Assembly: GCF_014207375.1 (NCBI RefSeq) | Contig: NZ_JACHEE010000009.1 | Span: forward strand, 62,001-126,000 | Reading direction: 5' to 3' | Origin: Arthrobacter sp. AZCC_0090 | GTDB taxonomy: Bacteria; Actinomycetota; Actinomycetes; Actinomycetales; Micrococcaceae | DNA: 64,000 nt | Shown: positions 25,953 to 34,256 of the stretch, in pieces | Position numbering within the stretch: the stretch's first letter is position 1 | How the letters are laid out: every line of letters begins with the position of its first letter | The notes under the pieces: model-generated | What the model was told of the DNA's origin: nothing | Database searches by the model: none | Seen by the model: the letters and a program-made list of their open reading frames with translations, nothing else | Translations under genes and position numbers: made by a program

Positions 25953-26657
25953 TTAGCGGCCGTAGACGTTCTGGTAGCGGTCGTAGAGGGACTCGATCTG
26001 GGCTGCGTCGATCGGCAGTGGTTCGCCGAGCTGCCGGGAAATATGGACCGTCTTGGCCACTTCCTCGCACATGACGGCAGCCTTCACGGCGGAGCGGGCG
26101 TCCTTGCCGATGGTGAAGGGCCCGTGGTTCTGCATCAGGACCGCCGGCGAATTCGAAGCCCGGAGGGTGTCCACGATGCCGCGGCCGATCGAGTCGTCCC
26201 CGATCAGGGCAAACGGGCCCACGGGAATGGTGCCGCCGAATTCGTCCCCCATCATGGTGAGCACGCACGGGATCGGTTCCCCCCGCGCTGCCCAGGCCGT
26301 GGCGTAGGTGGAATGCGTGTGGACGACGCCGCCGACGTCGGGCATGTTCCGGTAAACATAGGCGTGCGCGGCGGTGTCCGACGACGGCGGGAGGCCCGGG
26401 TTGCCCCATTCCACGATTTCCTGACCGGTGCACGCGGCTTTCACCGGGGTGCCGTGCAGGTCGGTGACCACCATGAGTTCCGGCGTCAGCTCATCGTAGG
26501 ACACCCCCGACGGTTTGATGACCATGAGCTCATGGCCCGGGACGCGGGCGGAGACGTTGCCCGCTGTCCAGACCACCAGCTCGTAGCGGGTGAGTTCGGA
26601 ATGCAGTGCGCACACCTCGGCCCGGATCCGGGCAATGGTGTCCAGCAGGGCGCTCAT
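25953..26657 (-). CDS. araD: L-ribulose-5-phosphate 4-epimerase
   Basis: A 234-residue class-II aldolase-fold enzyme making D-xylulose 5-phosphate from L-ribulose 5-phosphate. Visible motifs: [20 protein letters not shown] (substrate site), [20 protein letters not shown] with the zinc His pair, and [20 protein letters not shown] with the third zinc His. Its ATG overlaps the araB stop (ATGA, 26654-26657). Length matches E. coli AraD. Confidence 0.95.
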   Translation of the reverse strand: MSALLDTIARIRAEVCALHSELTRYELVVWTAGNVSARVPGHELMVIKPSGVSYDELTPELMVVTDLHGTPVKAACTGQEIVEWGNPGLPPSSDTAAHAYVYRNMPDVGGVVHTHSTYATAWAARGEPIPCVLTMMGDEFGGTIPVGPFALIGDDSIGRGIVDTLRASNSPAVLMQNHGPFTIGKDARSAVKAAVMCEEVAKTVHISRQLGEPLPIDAAQIESLYDRYQNVYGR

Positions 26658-28402
26658 ACGTTCGCTCCCTCGGTGACAAGCTCCGCGGCAGGGTCCGTGC
26701 GCGCGTCATCGTGGAGGCGGCGCTGGATTTTCTTGAGCCGGTGCATGACCTCGTTCGCTCCCCTGCCGAAGTAATCGTGGAGTATCCGGTATTCGCGGAA
26801 CAGTTCCTCGTAGGCGGCGACGTTTTCCGGGATCGGCGTGTAGACCGCGCCGGGTTCGGATCCCATGGCGGCCGCTGCCTCCCGGATGTCCGGGTACTCC
26901 CCCGCGGCGACCGCGGCGTGGATGGCCGAACCCAGCGCAGGCCCCTGGGCCGAGCCGATCGTGGAGAGCTGCAAGCCGGTGATGTCGGCGTAGATCTGCA
27001 TCAGCAGCGTATTCTTCAACAGCCCTCCGGCCACGATGAACTCCTTCACCGGAACCCCGGAATCCCGGAAGGCATCCACGATGGTGCGGGTGCCGAAGGC
27101 CGTGGCCTCCAGAAGCGCCCGGTACGTGTCCTCGGGTTTCGTGGCGAGGGTCTGGCCGACGATCACGCCGGACAGCTCGTGGTCCACCAGCACGGAACGG
27201 TTGCCCGAGTGCCAGTCCAGGGCGATCAGCCCGTGTTCACCGATGTCCTGGCGGGAAGCGAGTTCCGTGAGGTACTCGTGGATGCCCAGACCCAGTCCAG
27301 CGGCGGCCTCGTGGTATTCGGGCGGGACGCCGTACCGGGTGAACCAGCCGAAGATATCACCCACCCCGGACTGGCCGGCCTCGTAACCCCAGAGCCCGTC
27401 CACGATCCCGCCGTCGACCACTCCGCACATGCCCGGCACCTCGCGGAGGACGTCGGCATTCATGACGTGGCACGTCGAAGTGCCCATGATCGCGACGAGC
27501 TGTCCCGGTTCCACGGCCCGGGCCGCCGGGGCGGTGACGTGGGCGTCAACATTCCCTACGGCGACCGCGATGCCCTCGCGCAGCCCGGTCCATTCAGCGG
27601 CTTCGGCCGTCAGATAACCGGCAGCGTCACCCAACCGGCCGATCGAGTGCTCCAACTTGGTGCTGATGAAGTCCTTGAAGTCCGGGTTCAGGGCGGCCAG
27701 GAACTCCTCGGACGGGTAGGCGCCGTCCTGGTAGATGCCCTTGTAACCGGCCGTGCAGGCGTTCCGGACGTAGTTTCCGCACATTTGCCAGACGATCCAG
27801 TCCGCGGCTTCCACCCAGTGGTCCATCGCGGCGTATGCTTCAGGGTCCTCCTCCAGCAGCTGGAGGCCCTTGGCGAACTCCCATTCAGAAGAAATGAGCC
27901 CGCCATAGCGCGGCAGCCAGTTTTCGCCGCGCTCTGCGGCGAGGGCGTTGATGCGGTCTGCCTGGCCCTGGGCCGCGTGATGGCGCCACAGCTTCACATA
28001 GGCGTGAGGCCGGTTCGCGAAGCCGGGCAGCTCGTTCAGCGGTGTGCCGTCAGCCTTCACCGGCACCATCGTGCACGCGGTGAAGTCGGTGGCGATTCCG
28101 ACGACGGCGGCCGGATCGATCCCGGCGTCGCGCACCGCTGCGGGAACCGCGTGACGTAAGACGTCCCGGTAGTCCTCCGGCACCTGCAGGGCCCATTCGC
28201 CCGGGAGCCGGGCCGCTGTTTCATCTGGTACATCCGCCAGATCGGCTGGAAGGGCCTGCGTGATGACGGCGTGCGGGTAGTCGAACACGCCGCTTCCCAG
28301 TTCCTTGCCGTCCCTGACCCGTACCACCACAGCCCGGCCGGAAAGCGTGCCGTAGTCCACGCCGATGACATAGTGTTCGTTGCCGTCCGCTGTGACGCCC
28401 AT
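26654..28402 (-). CDS. araB: Ribulokinase
   Basis: A 582-residue FGGY-family kinase that phosphorylates L-ribulose. VIGVDYGTLSGRAVVVRVRD at the N-terminus is the ATPase phosphate-1 motif; GIATDFTACTMVPVKADGTP, ALDWHSGNRSVLVDHELSG and EFIVAGGLLKNTLLMQIYAD are typical of AraB. A longer frame to 28447 would overrun the operator; the ATG at 28402 with GGAGGATTTC is chosen. First gene of the araBDA-galM operon, directly downstream of its own LacI repressor gene. Confidence 0.96.
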   Translation of the reverse strand: MGVTADGNEHYVIGVDYGTLSGRAVVVRVRDGKELGSGVFDYPHAVITQALPADLADVPDETAARLPGEWALQVPEDYRDVLRHAVPAAVRDAGIDPAAVVGIATDFTACTMVPVKADGTPLNELPGFANRPHAYVKLWRHHAAQGQADRINALAAERGENWLPRYGGLISSEWEFAKGLQLLEEDPEAYAAMDHWVEAADWIVWQMCGNYVRNACTAGYKGIYQDGAYPSEEFLAALNPDFKDFISTKLEHSIGRLGDAAGYLTAEAAEWTGLREGIAVAVGNVDAHVTAPAARAVEPGQLVAIMGTSTCHVMNADVLREVPGMCGVVDGGIVDGLWGYEAGQSGVGDIFGWFTRYGVPPEYHEAAAGLGLGIHEYLTELASRQDIGEHGLIALDWHSGNRSVLVDHELSGVIVGQTLATKPEDTYRALLEATAFGTRTIVDAFRDSGVPVKEFIVAGGLLKNTLLMQIYADITGLQLSTIGSAQGPALGSAIHAAVAAGEYPDIREAAAAMGSEPGAVYTPIPENVAAYEELFREYRILHDYFGRGANEVMHRLKKIQRRLHDDARTDPAAELVTEGANV

Positions 28403-28446
28403 GAAATCCTCCGAATAACCAGTCCGCCGCTTTGCGGATTCACTCA

Positions 28447-28475
28447 ATTGTGAGCGCTAACAATGCTGCCGTCAA
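28447..28475 (-). promoter_or_regulatory. araB promoter with lac-operator-like site
   Basis: ATTGTGAGCGCTAACAAT (28447-28464) is an 18-bp dyad with one mismatch and nearly matches the E. coli lac operator. On the minus strand TTGACG (28475-28470) and CACAAT (28452-28447) sit 17 bases apart, so the operator fills the spacer and the -10. The adjacent repressor has recognition-helix residues HQ...R (GVSHQTVSRV), like the YQ...R of LacI. Confidence 0.7.
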
Positions 28476-28529
28476 GATGTGTGCCTCGAGACACGAGGCG
28501 TCCGGTGCCGACTCCGTGAAAGAACGCGG

Positions 28530-29540
28530 TCAGGCGGGGGCGGAGGTGCTTTGGCGAACCACCAGCTCGGGCTCCACCACGGTGGTGCCGATGCTTTGCC
28601 CGCCCTCGATGCCACCCAGCATGATGTCCATGCAGCGCCGCCCGAGTTCCTCGAAGTCCTGGCGCACCGTGGTCAACGGCGGCGTGAAATAGCCCGATTC
28701 AGGCTGGTCGTCGAAACCCACCACCGAGACATCCTGGGGCACCCGGACACCGGCCTCGTTGAAGGCACGCAGCAGGCCTAGGGCCATCTGGTCATTTCCC
28801 ACGAAAAGCGCCGTGGCCGCCCTTTCCCCGGCAAGCTTCCTGCCGATGTCATAGCCGCTGCCGGCACTCCAGTCCCCCACCACCAGCAGATCATCGTCAA
28901 GGCCTGCGGCCCGCAGTGCCGCGCTCCATCCCTCGGCCCGGGCGACCCCGTCGATCCAGTCCTGCGGTCCAGCCACGTGCCCGATCCTGCGATGCCCCTG
29001 ATCCACCAGATGTCTGACGGCCAATTCCGCACCCCGTCTCTGGTCCACCATCGCGCCGCCGACGGCCGCGTTGCCCAGCGACCCCACGGCCACCACGGGA
29101 ACCCCCGGCTTCACTTCAGCCAACGCCAACAGGGTTTCCGAATGCGGCACGATCACCACGATCCCGTCCACAGCCTGGTCGAGGAAGTGCCGGACCGTAT
29201 CAAGAATCGCCTCCCGGCTGACGGTCCGAAGCGCTGCAATGCTGACGAAATAGCCGGCATCCCTGGCGGCCTGCTCGACGCCCAGCAGGGTGTTCGCCGG
29301 GCCGTATTGTGCCAGCTCGCTTGCCAGGACGCCGATAGTCTGGGAGCGTCGTGTCACGAGGCTCCGCGCGGCAGTATTGCGCCGGTATCCCAACTCGGCG
29401 ATGGCCGCCTCGACCCGCTCACGGGTGCCCTTGCTGACGTTGGGGTGGTCGTTGATCACCCGGGAGACGGTCTGGTGCGACACTCCCGCCAGTTCCGCCA
29501 CATCCTCGAGCCGTGGCAAGCGCCCGCTGCTATTTGTCAT
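28530..29540 (-). CDS. LacI-family repressor of the araBDA operon
   Basis: A 336-residue regulator. The helix-turn-helix RLEDVAELAGVSHQTVSRVI and NDHPNVSKGTRERV closely resemble E. coli LacI; the sugar-binding domain runs from IGVLASELAQYGPANTLLGV to the end, with DVSVVGFDDQPESGYFTPPL near the C-terminus. It lies immediately upstream of araB on the same strand, 127 bases away with a lac-operator-like site between, so it most likely represses araBDA-galM and responds to arabinose or a derivative. An upstream in-frame ATG (29570) exists; the family start fits 29540. Confidence 0.9.
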   Translation of the reverse strand: MTNSSGRLPRLEDVAELAGVSHQTVSRVINDHPNVSKGTRERVEAAIAELGYRRNTAARSLVTRRSQTIGVLASELAQYGPANTLLGVEQAARDAGYFVSIAALRTVSREAILDTVRHFLDQAVDGIVVIVPHSETLLALAEVKPGVPVVAVGSLGNAAVGGAMVDQRRGAELAVRHLVDQGHRRIGHVAGPQDWIDGVARAEGWSAALRAAGLDDDLLVVGDWSAGSGYDIGRKLAGERAATALFVGNDQMALGLLRAFNEAGVRVPQDVSVVGFDDQPESGYFTPPLTTVRQDFEELGRRCMDIMLGGIEGGQSIGTTVVEPELVVRQSTSAPA

Positions 29541-29741
29541 GGAGCTATTCTGCTCGACGCATGAACGCATCGCGGAATGAGCGATGCAAGATTTGCCAAA
29601 GCGAATCCAGCTATCGCGGAGGATGAACCCCGACATCCGAGACTGACTGCGCCGCCGGCGAGGCCTACGGGCACGAGTTTCCTGATCGCAACGCCCCGTC
29701 GAAGCGTCACCATCGCACTTCTAATTTGTCTCGGCGCCCCG

Positions 29742-29771
29742 TTGACGGGGTGTGACGCAGGTCCCTATACT
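29742..29771 (+). promoter_or_regulatory. Promoter of the arabinoside importer operon
   Basis: TTGACG (29742-29747) and TATACT (29766-29771) with an 18-base spacer form a strong vegetative promoter. The start site should fall near 29778, inside the operator described next. The leader is about 80 bases, ending in AGAGAGG before the ATG at 29857. Confidence 0.7.
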
Positions 29772-29776
29772 CGCAG

Positions 29777-29804
29777 TTACAACGTTGCATTTCTATCGTT
29801 GTAA
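29777..29804. promoter_or_regulatory. Double LacI-type operator at the importer start site
   Basis: TTACAACGTTGCAT (29777-29790) is followed by CGTTGTAA (29797-29804); TTACAACG and CGTTGTAA form an inverted repeat. TACAACGTTGCA is identical to the core of the box at 21883-21894. Position over the start site predicts repression. Confidence 0.6.
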
Positions 29805-29856
29805 AGATTCGTTCGATTGGCGGTCTACCCGATCGACGACCCCAGAGAGGCATTCA

Positions 29857-31125
29857 ATGAAGAAACTGCTTGCGACGCTCGCGGTGTCCGCCGTGGGCAC
29901 AGTCCTGGCTTTGACAGGCTGCTCGAACTCCACGAACTCCACGGCAGCCGACGCGTCCGGCCCCGTCACGCTTACTTTCTGGCACGGTTACACCGAGGCC
30001 GACGGCAAGGTCCTAGACCAGATCGTCGACGACTTCAACAAGTCCCAGAACACGATCACGATCAAAACCACGACTAAACCGTGGGCGGTAATCGGCGACA
30101 CTCTGCTCACATCCCTCTCGGCGAAGAACGGGCCAGACATCGTGGCGCTTCCCGCCGAGAACCTCCCGGTCTATGCGTCCAAGGGAGCACTGCAGAAGCT
30201 CGATGACTTCTACTCGTCCGCCTCGACCCAGAGCGCATCACTGAACCCGCGGGCGGTCGAGATGGAGAAGATCGGCGGCTCCTACTACGGCGTGCCCACC
30301 GGTTTTGTACCACTGTCCGTCATCTACAACAAGGCCCTGTTCCAGAAGGCCGGGATCGCCACGTTCCCCACTACGTGGGACGAGTGGGTCGCTGACGCCA
30401 AGAAGCTGACCGTCGGCGCTGACACCGGCACGCCCGGGCAGTACGGGCTCGCGCTTCCCGACCACGCGACCGTGGGCAACGGGGTCTGGGCCAGTCTCTT
30501 CTACGGCAACGGCGGCGCAATCGTCGATGGGGACAAGTCCGTGCTCGACTCCCAGGCCAACCAGGAGACCCTCGCCTACTGGTCCAAGGCCGTGCATGAC
30601 TTCAAGATCTCCCCAACAGGCCTGGACGGGATCGCCTCGGACAAGCTCTTCTCCTCCGGCAAGGCCGCGATGGAGATCGGCGGGCCCTGGATGGCCGGCG
30701 TGGCGAAAGATAACAACATCGACTACGGCATTGCGGCGATCCCGGCAGGGCCGAAGGGCCAGGCGGCATCGGCAATCGGGATCTCGGCTGCTGTGACCTC
30801 TCAGGCCGATGCGGCAAAGAAGGCCGCGGCCGGGAAGTTCTTCGACTACCTCTTCACGAAGGACAATGCGGCCAAGTGGTCACTCGGCTCCGGCTGGCCT
30901 CCCCTGCGGACTGACCTCCCCGCATCGGCGGTATCCTCGAACGCGGTCGTGTCCGCCCTCTCAGGCATCGTCAGCACCGCTCGTCCCCTCCTCCCTGGCG
31001 TCGCCGACAGCAGCGATGTGCTGACCGCGGTGGACGAAGCGACTCAGAAGTCCCTCAGCGGTGGGGATCCTGCCGCGCTGCTGAAGAGCGCCTCCCAATC
31101 TGTACAGCAGGCCCTCGGCAAGTGA
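29857..31125 (+). CDS. Sugar ABC transporter substrate-binding lipoprotein (family 1)
   Basis: A 422-residue extracytoplasmic binding protein. The signal peptide MKKLLATLAVSAVGTVLALT ends at a lipobox with Cys22 (LTGCSNS). LTFWHGYTEADGKVLDQIVD and SLSAKNGPDIVALPAENLPV are typical of family-1 proteins that bind oligosaccharides. It is first in an operon with two permeases and two glycosidases including a GH51 arabinofuranosidase, so arabino-oligosaccharides are the likely cargo. The ATG at 29857 is chosen over a longer frame because of the lipoprotein signal and AGAGAGG. Confidence 0.92.
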   Translation: MKKLLATLAVSAVGTVLALTGCSNSTNSTAADASGPVTLTFWHGYTEADGKVLDQIVDDFNKSQNTITIKTTTKPWAVIGDTLLTSLSAKNGPDIVALPAENLPVYASKGALQKLDDFYSSASTQSASLNPRAVEMEKIGGSYYGVPTGFVPLSVIYNKALFQKAGIATFPTTWDEWVADAKKLTVGADTGTPGQYGLALPDHATVGNGVWASLFYGNGGAIVDGDKSVLDSQANQETLAYWSKAVHDFKISPTGLDGIASDKLFSSGKAAMEIGGPWMAGVAKDNNIDYGIAAIPAGPKGQAASAIGISAAVTSQADAAKKAAAGKFFDYLFTKDNAAKWSLGSGWPPLRTDLPASAVSSNAVVSALSGIVSTARPLLPGVADSSDVLTAVDEATQKSLSGGDPAALLKSASQSVQQALGK

Positions 31126-31180
31126 TCCTGAGGTGGCCGCCGCGCGTGACGGCGGCCACCTCTCACAGAAAGAACCCCCA

Positions 31181-32121
31181 ATGACCTCTCCCACCCGAGT
31201 GCGCACGCCCTACCGGGCTCCGGCTCCCCTCGGCGGACGCCCCTCGAGCCGGCGCGCCCTGCCGGCCAGGGCGTTGCTGTTCATGCTCCCGGCCCTGGTC
31301 GTCCTCCTCGCCTTCGTATTCTGGCCGATGGCCTCCGCACTGCGGCTCTCGTTCACCAACGCCTCCGGGTTCGGGATCGAGGAGTGGGTCGGTTTCGGCA
31401 CTACGCAAGGATCTTCACCGACCACCGCATCCTGGCCACGCTCGGCAACACCGCTCTGTACACGTCGATGTTCACCCCGACCGCCCTGATCGTGGCGCTG
31501 GCCCTCGCGCTCCTGCTGAACAACCGACTCCTGGTCGCGCGCGGGTTCTTCCGCACGGCCCTCTTCCTGCCCTTCATCGTCTCCCTGGCCGTGGCTGCCT
31601 TCGCCTGGACGTACCTGCTCGACCCGCAGGTCGGCCTCCTGACGTACTGGCTGCGAACGGTCGGCGTCCAGATCGGCAACGTCCTGCAGGACCCCGTGCT
31701 TGCCATGCCAACGGTCGTGGCCGTGGCCATCTGGAAGAACTTCGGCTTCTACATGGTGGTCTTCATCGCCGGGCTCCAGGAGATCCCGGCGTCCCTGTAC
31801 GAGGCGGCGACGATCGACGGCGCGGGCCCCTGGCGACGCTTCACCAATGTCACGCTCCCCCAGCTGGGCAACACACTCGCGTTCGTCGTGGTCTTCGCGA
31901 TGATCGCTGCACTGCAGGCCTTCGACCAGATCTACGTGATGACCGGCGGCGGCCCCTACAGGAGCACGCAATCAGTCGTGATGGAGCTCTACCAGGACGG
32001 CTTCAAGAAGCTCGACCTCGGCTTGGCCTCCGCACTGTCCTACGTGTTGCTCGCCGCCACCCTGCTCCTGAGCCTCATCCAGTTCCGCTTCTTCGGACGC
32101 CGCGAGAAGGACACCCTCTGA
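31181..32121 (+). pseudogene. Sugar ABC transporter permease (first), interrupted by a frameshift
   Basis: Two frames together make one MalF/UgpA-type permease. From the ATG at 31181 the frame is good through RLSFTNASGFGIEEWVGF, then goes wrong; one base back it continues RHYARIFTDHRILATLGNTA and runs to 32121 with EAATIDGAGPWRRFTNVTLP, the EAA loop. One base is missing near 31391-31398, around GGTTTCGGCA. Restored, the product would be 313 residues with six membrane helices. It is either a real inactivation or a base-call error; both halves keep good codon use. The stop overlaps the next permease (TGATG), so the operon is otherwise intact. Confidence 0.8.
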
Positions 32122-32984
32122 TGACCATCACCATGACCAAGGCCGCGGCCGGACGCCGCCGCCCCGGCCGCACCGCGCACCGGTGGCTGCTCGCCGCGGC
32201 CGTGCTGGTGCTGACAGCGATGGTGCTGCTGCCCGTTGCCATCATCGTCTTCACCGCATTCAAGCCCACAGCAGAGATCAACGCCTTCCCGCCGACCCTC
32301 GCGCCTGCAAGCTGGACGCTGGAGAACTTCACCCGCATCTTCACCGACCTGCCGTTCGCACGACTGTTCCTCAACAGCTTCCTGTTCGCCGGCGGAGTGA
32401 CCCTGTTCGCCCTGACCTTCGACTCTCTTGCCGCGTACGCCCTGGCCCGACTCGACTTCCGCGGCAACCGGCTCTTGCTGATCGCCATCGTGGCCAGTCT
32501 CATGATCCCGTTCCAGGCCACCCTCATCCCGGTCTACCAGCTCGTGGCACAGCTGGGCTGGGTCAACACCTTCGCCGGACTGATCATCCCGCGCGCCGCG
32601 GACGCCTTCGGCATCTTCTTCCTGCGCCAGTTCTTCGTCTCGCTGCCCCGGGATCTGGACAACGCGGCACGTATCGACGGCGCGGGCGAGTTCCGTGTCT
32701 TCCGCAGCATCATCCTGCCCAACGCGGTGCCGGCACTACTGACCCTGGCAATATTCACCTTCGTAAACAACTGGAACGACCTTCTCTGGCCCCTGGTGTT
32801 CACCACGACCCCGGACATGGGCACCATCACCTCCGGCCTGACTCTCCTGACAGGCCCGAGCGGCATCATCCCTTACGGCACCATGATGGCCGGCTCCCTC
32901 ATCGCCGTCCTGCCGCTGGCGGTCATGTTCCTGATCATGCAGCGCCGCTTCAGCGAATCGGTCGCGACGACGGGGCTCAAATGA
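32121..32984 (+). CDS. Sugar ABC transporter permease (second, MalG-like)
   Basis: A 287-residue inner-membrane permease with six hydrophobic segments. DLPFARLFLNSFLFAGGVTL, then FDSLAAYALARLDFRGNRLL and NAARIDGAGEFRVFRSIILP (EAA loop) are typical of the MalG/LacG class. It overlaps the first permease at the start and the glycosidase gene at the end (ATGA, 32981-32984). No ATPase gene occurs in the operon; in Gram-positive bacteria such importers often borrow a shared MsmK/MsiK-type ATPase encoded elsewhere. Confidence 0.93.
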   Translation: MTITMTKAAAGRRRPGRTAHRWLLAAAVLVLTAMVLLPVAIIVFTAFKPTAEINAFPPTLAPASWTLENFTRIFTDLPFARLFLNSFLFAGGVTLFALTFDSLAAYALARLDFRGNRLLLIAIVASLMIPFQATLIPVYQLVAQLGWVNTFAGLIIPRAADAFGIFFLRQFFVSLPRDLDNAARIDGAGEFRVFRSIILPNAVPALLTLAIFTFVNNWNDLLWPLVFTTTPDMGTITSGLTLLTGPSGIIPYGTMMAGSLIAVLPLAVMFLIMQRRFSESVATTGLK

Positions 32985-34246
32985 CGGCCGCGCCGCGCTG
33001 GTTCGAGGACGGACGCCTTCACCTCGCCTTGGGAATCGAAGACACCTTCGTACCGCAGTCACGGGACGGAGAGCGGGCGATCGACGAGTACGAACTGACC
33101 GAGCACTACGAGCAGTACGCCGAAGACTTCGCCCTCGCCGCCGGATCTGGCGCCGAGCTCCTGCGCTGGGGCGTGCCCTGGTACCGCATCGCCCCGGAGC
33201 CGGGGCGATGGGACTGGTCCTGGACCGACCGCGCCGTCAACGCTCTCCTTGACACGGGTCTGACGCCCATTATCGATCTGCTCCACTACGGCACTCCCCT
33301 GTGGCTTGAGCGCGAATTCGCCAACCCGGACTACCCCCACCACGCCGCCGAGTTCGCCGAGCGCTTCGCCACCCGCTACGGCGACCGCGTCACGGACTAC
33401 ACCCCGGTCAACGAACCTGTGATCCATGCCCTCTTCTCCGGCGAGTACGGCTACTGGCCGCCCTACCTCCACGGCCCAGCGGGCTTCGCGACAATAGCAG
33501 CCAACCTCGCCCGCGGGTTCGTCCGCACGCAGCAGGCCATCGCGGCCTCCATCGGAGCACGGGCCGCCTTCGTCCATGTGGACGCGGCCATGGGCTTCGT
33601 CGGCGACGAGACGGCCCCCGAGCACCTGGAAGAGGCGTCGCGGCTCCGCCACCAAGTGCACCTAGTCGAGGACCTGGTCACCGGTAGAGTCGATGACCGG
33701 CACCCGCTCCGGCGGCACCTGATGGCCGCCATCGACGACGCTGAGCTCTCCTGGTTCCGGGAGAACGCCGTACAGCCGGACGTAATGGGGGTCAACTACT
33801 ACCCACGCCATTCCACCGAATTGTTCGAACCCGGGGTCCGCCATGCGGGCGGGTTCACGGACCCCCGCCCCGCTGTCGACCGCGGAACCGAAGGCCTTCG
33901 GGACGCGATCGACCTCTACGCCGGACGCTACGGGGCACCGGTGATGATCACCGAAACGTGCGTCACCGGATCCGTGACCGAGCGGATCCGCTGGCTGGAC
34001 GAGTCGGTGGCACTCGCCGAGCGGATTCGCGCCGAGGGAACCCGGCTGGTCGGCTACACCTGGTGGCCCCTCTTTGACATGTACGAGTGGACCTGGCGGC
34101 ACAGCGGCAGGCCCCGCGCAGACCACCTCCTCACCATGGGCCTGTACGACCTGGCCGAGAGCCCCGAAGGACTCCTGCGCCTGCCGAACCCGGTCGCCGC
34201 CCGCTACCGACACCACGCCTCCCTGCACCGAACAACGAACCACTGA
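32981..34246 (+). CDS. GH1-type (clan A) glycosidase
   Basis: A 421-residue cytoplasmic glycoside hydrolase without signal peptide. The acid/base motif TPVNEPVIHA places Glu145, and MITETCVTGS places the nucleophile at Glu325, as in GH1 beta-glycosidases (usual NEP and TENG motifs). FALAAGSGAELLRWGVPWYR and GYTWWPLFDMYEWTWRHSGR support the barrel. It is shorter than typical GH1 enzymes (about 450-480). A longer frame runs back to 32183 but overlaps the permease; the ATGA overlap at 32981 is the real start. Likely splits imported beta-linked disaccharides; exact sugar unknown. Confidence 0.82.
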   Translation: MTAAPRWFEDGRLHLALGIEDTFVPQSRDGERAIDEYELTEHYEQYAEDFALAAGSGAELLRWGVPWYRIAPEPGRWDWSWTDRAVNALLDTGLTPIIDLLHYGTPLWLEREFANPDYPHHAAEFAERFATRYGDRVTDYTPVNEPVIHALFSGEYGYWPPYLHGPAGFATIAANLARGFVRTQQAIAASIGARAAFVHVDAAMGFVGDETAPEHLEEASRLRHQVHLVEDLVTGRVDDRHPLRRHLMAAIDDAELSWFRENAVQPDVMGVNYYPRHSTELFEPGVRHAGGFTDPRPAVDRGTEGLRDAIDLYAGRYGAPVMITETCVTGSVTERIRWLDESVALAERIRAEGTRLVGYTWWPLFDMYEWTWRHSGRPRADHLLTMGLYDLAESPEGLLRLPNPVAARYRHHASLHRTTNH

Positions 34247-34256
34247 CGGAAGACCC

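Noticed and set aside
32183..32980. Upstream extension of the GH1-type frame inside the second permease
   Set aside because: The extension is an Arg/Pro/His-rich out-of-frame reading of the permease; the ATGA overlap at 32981 marks the true start.
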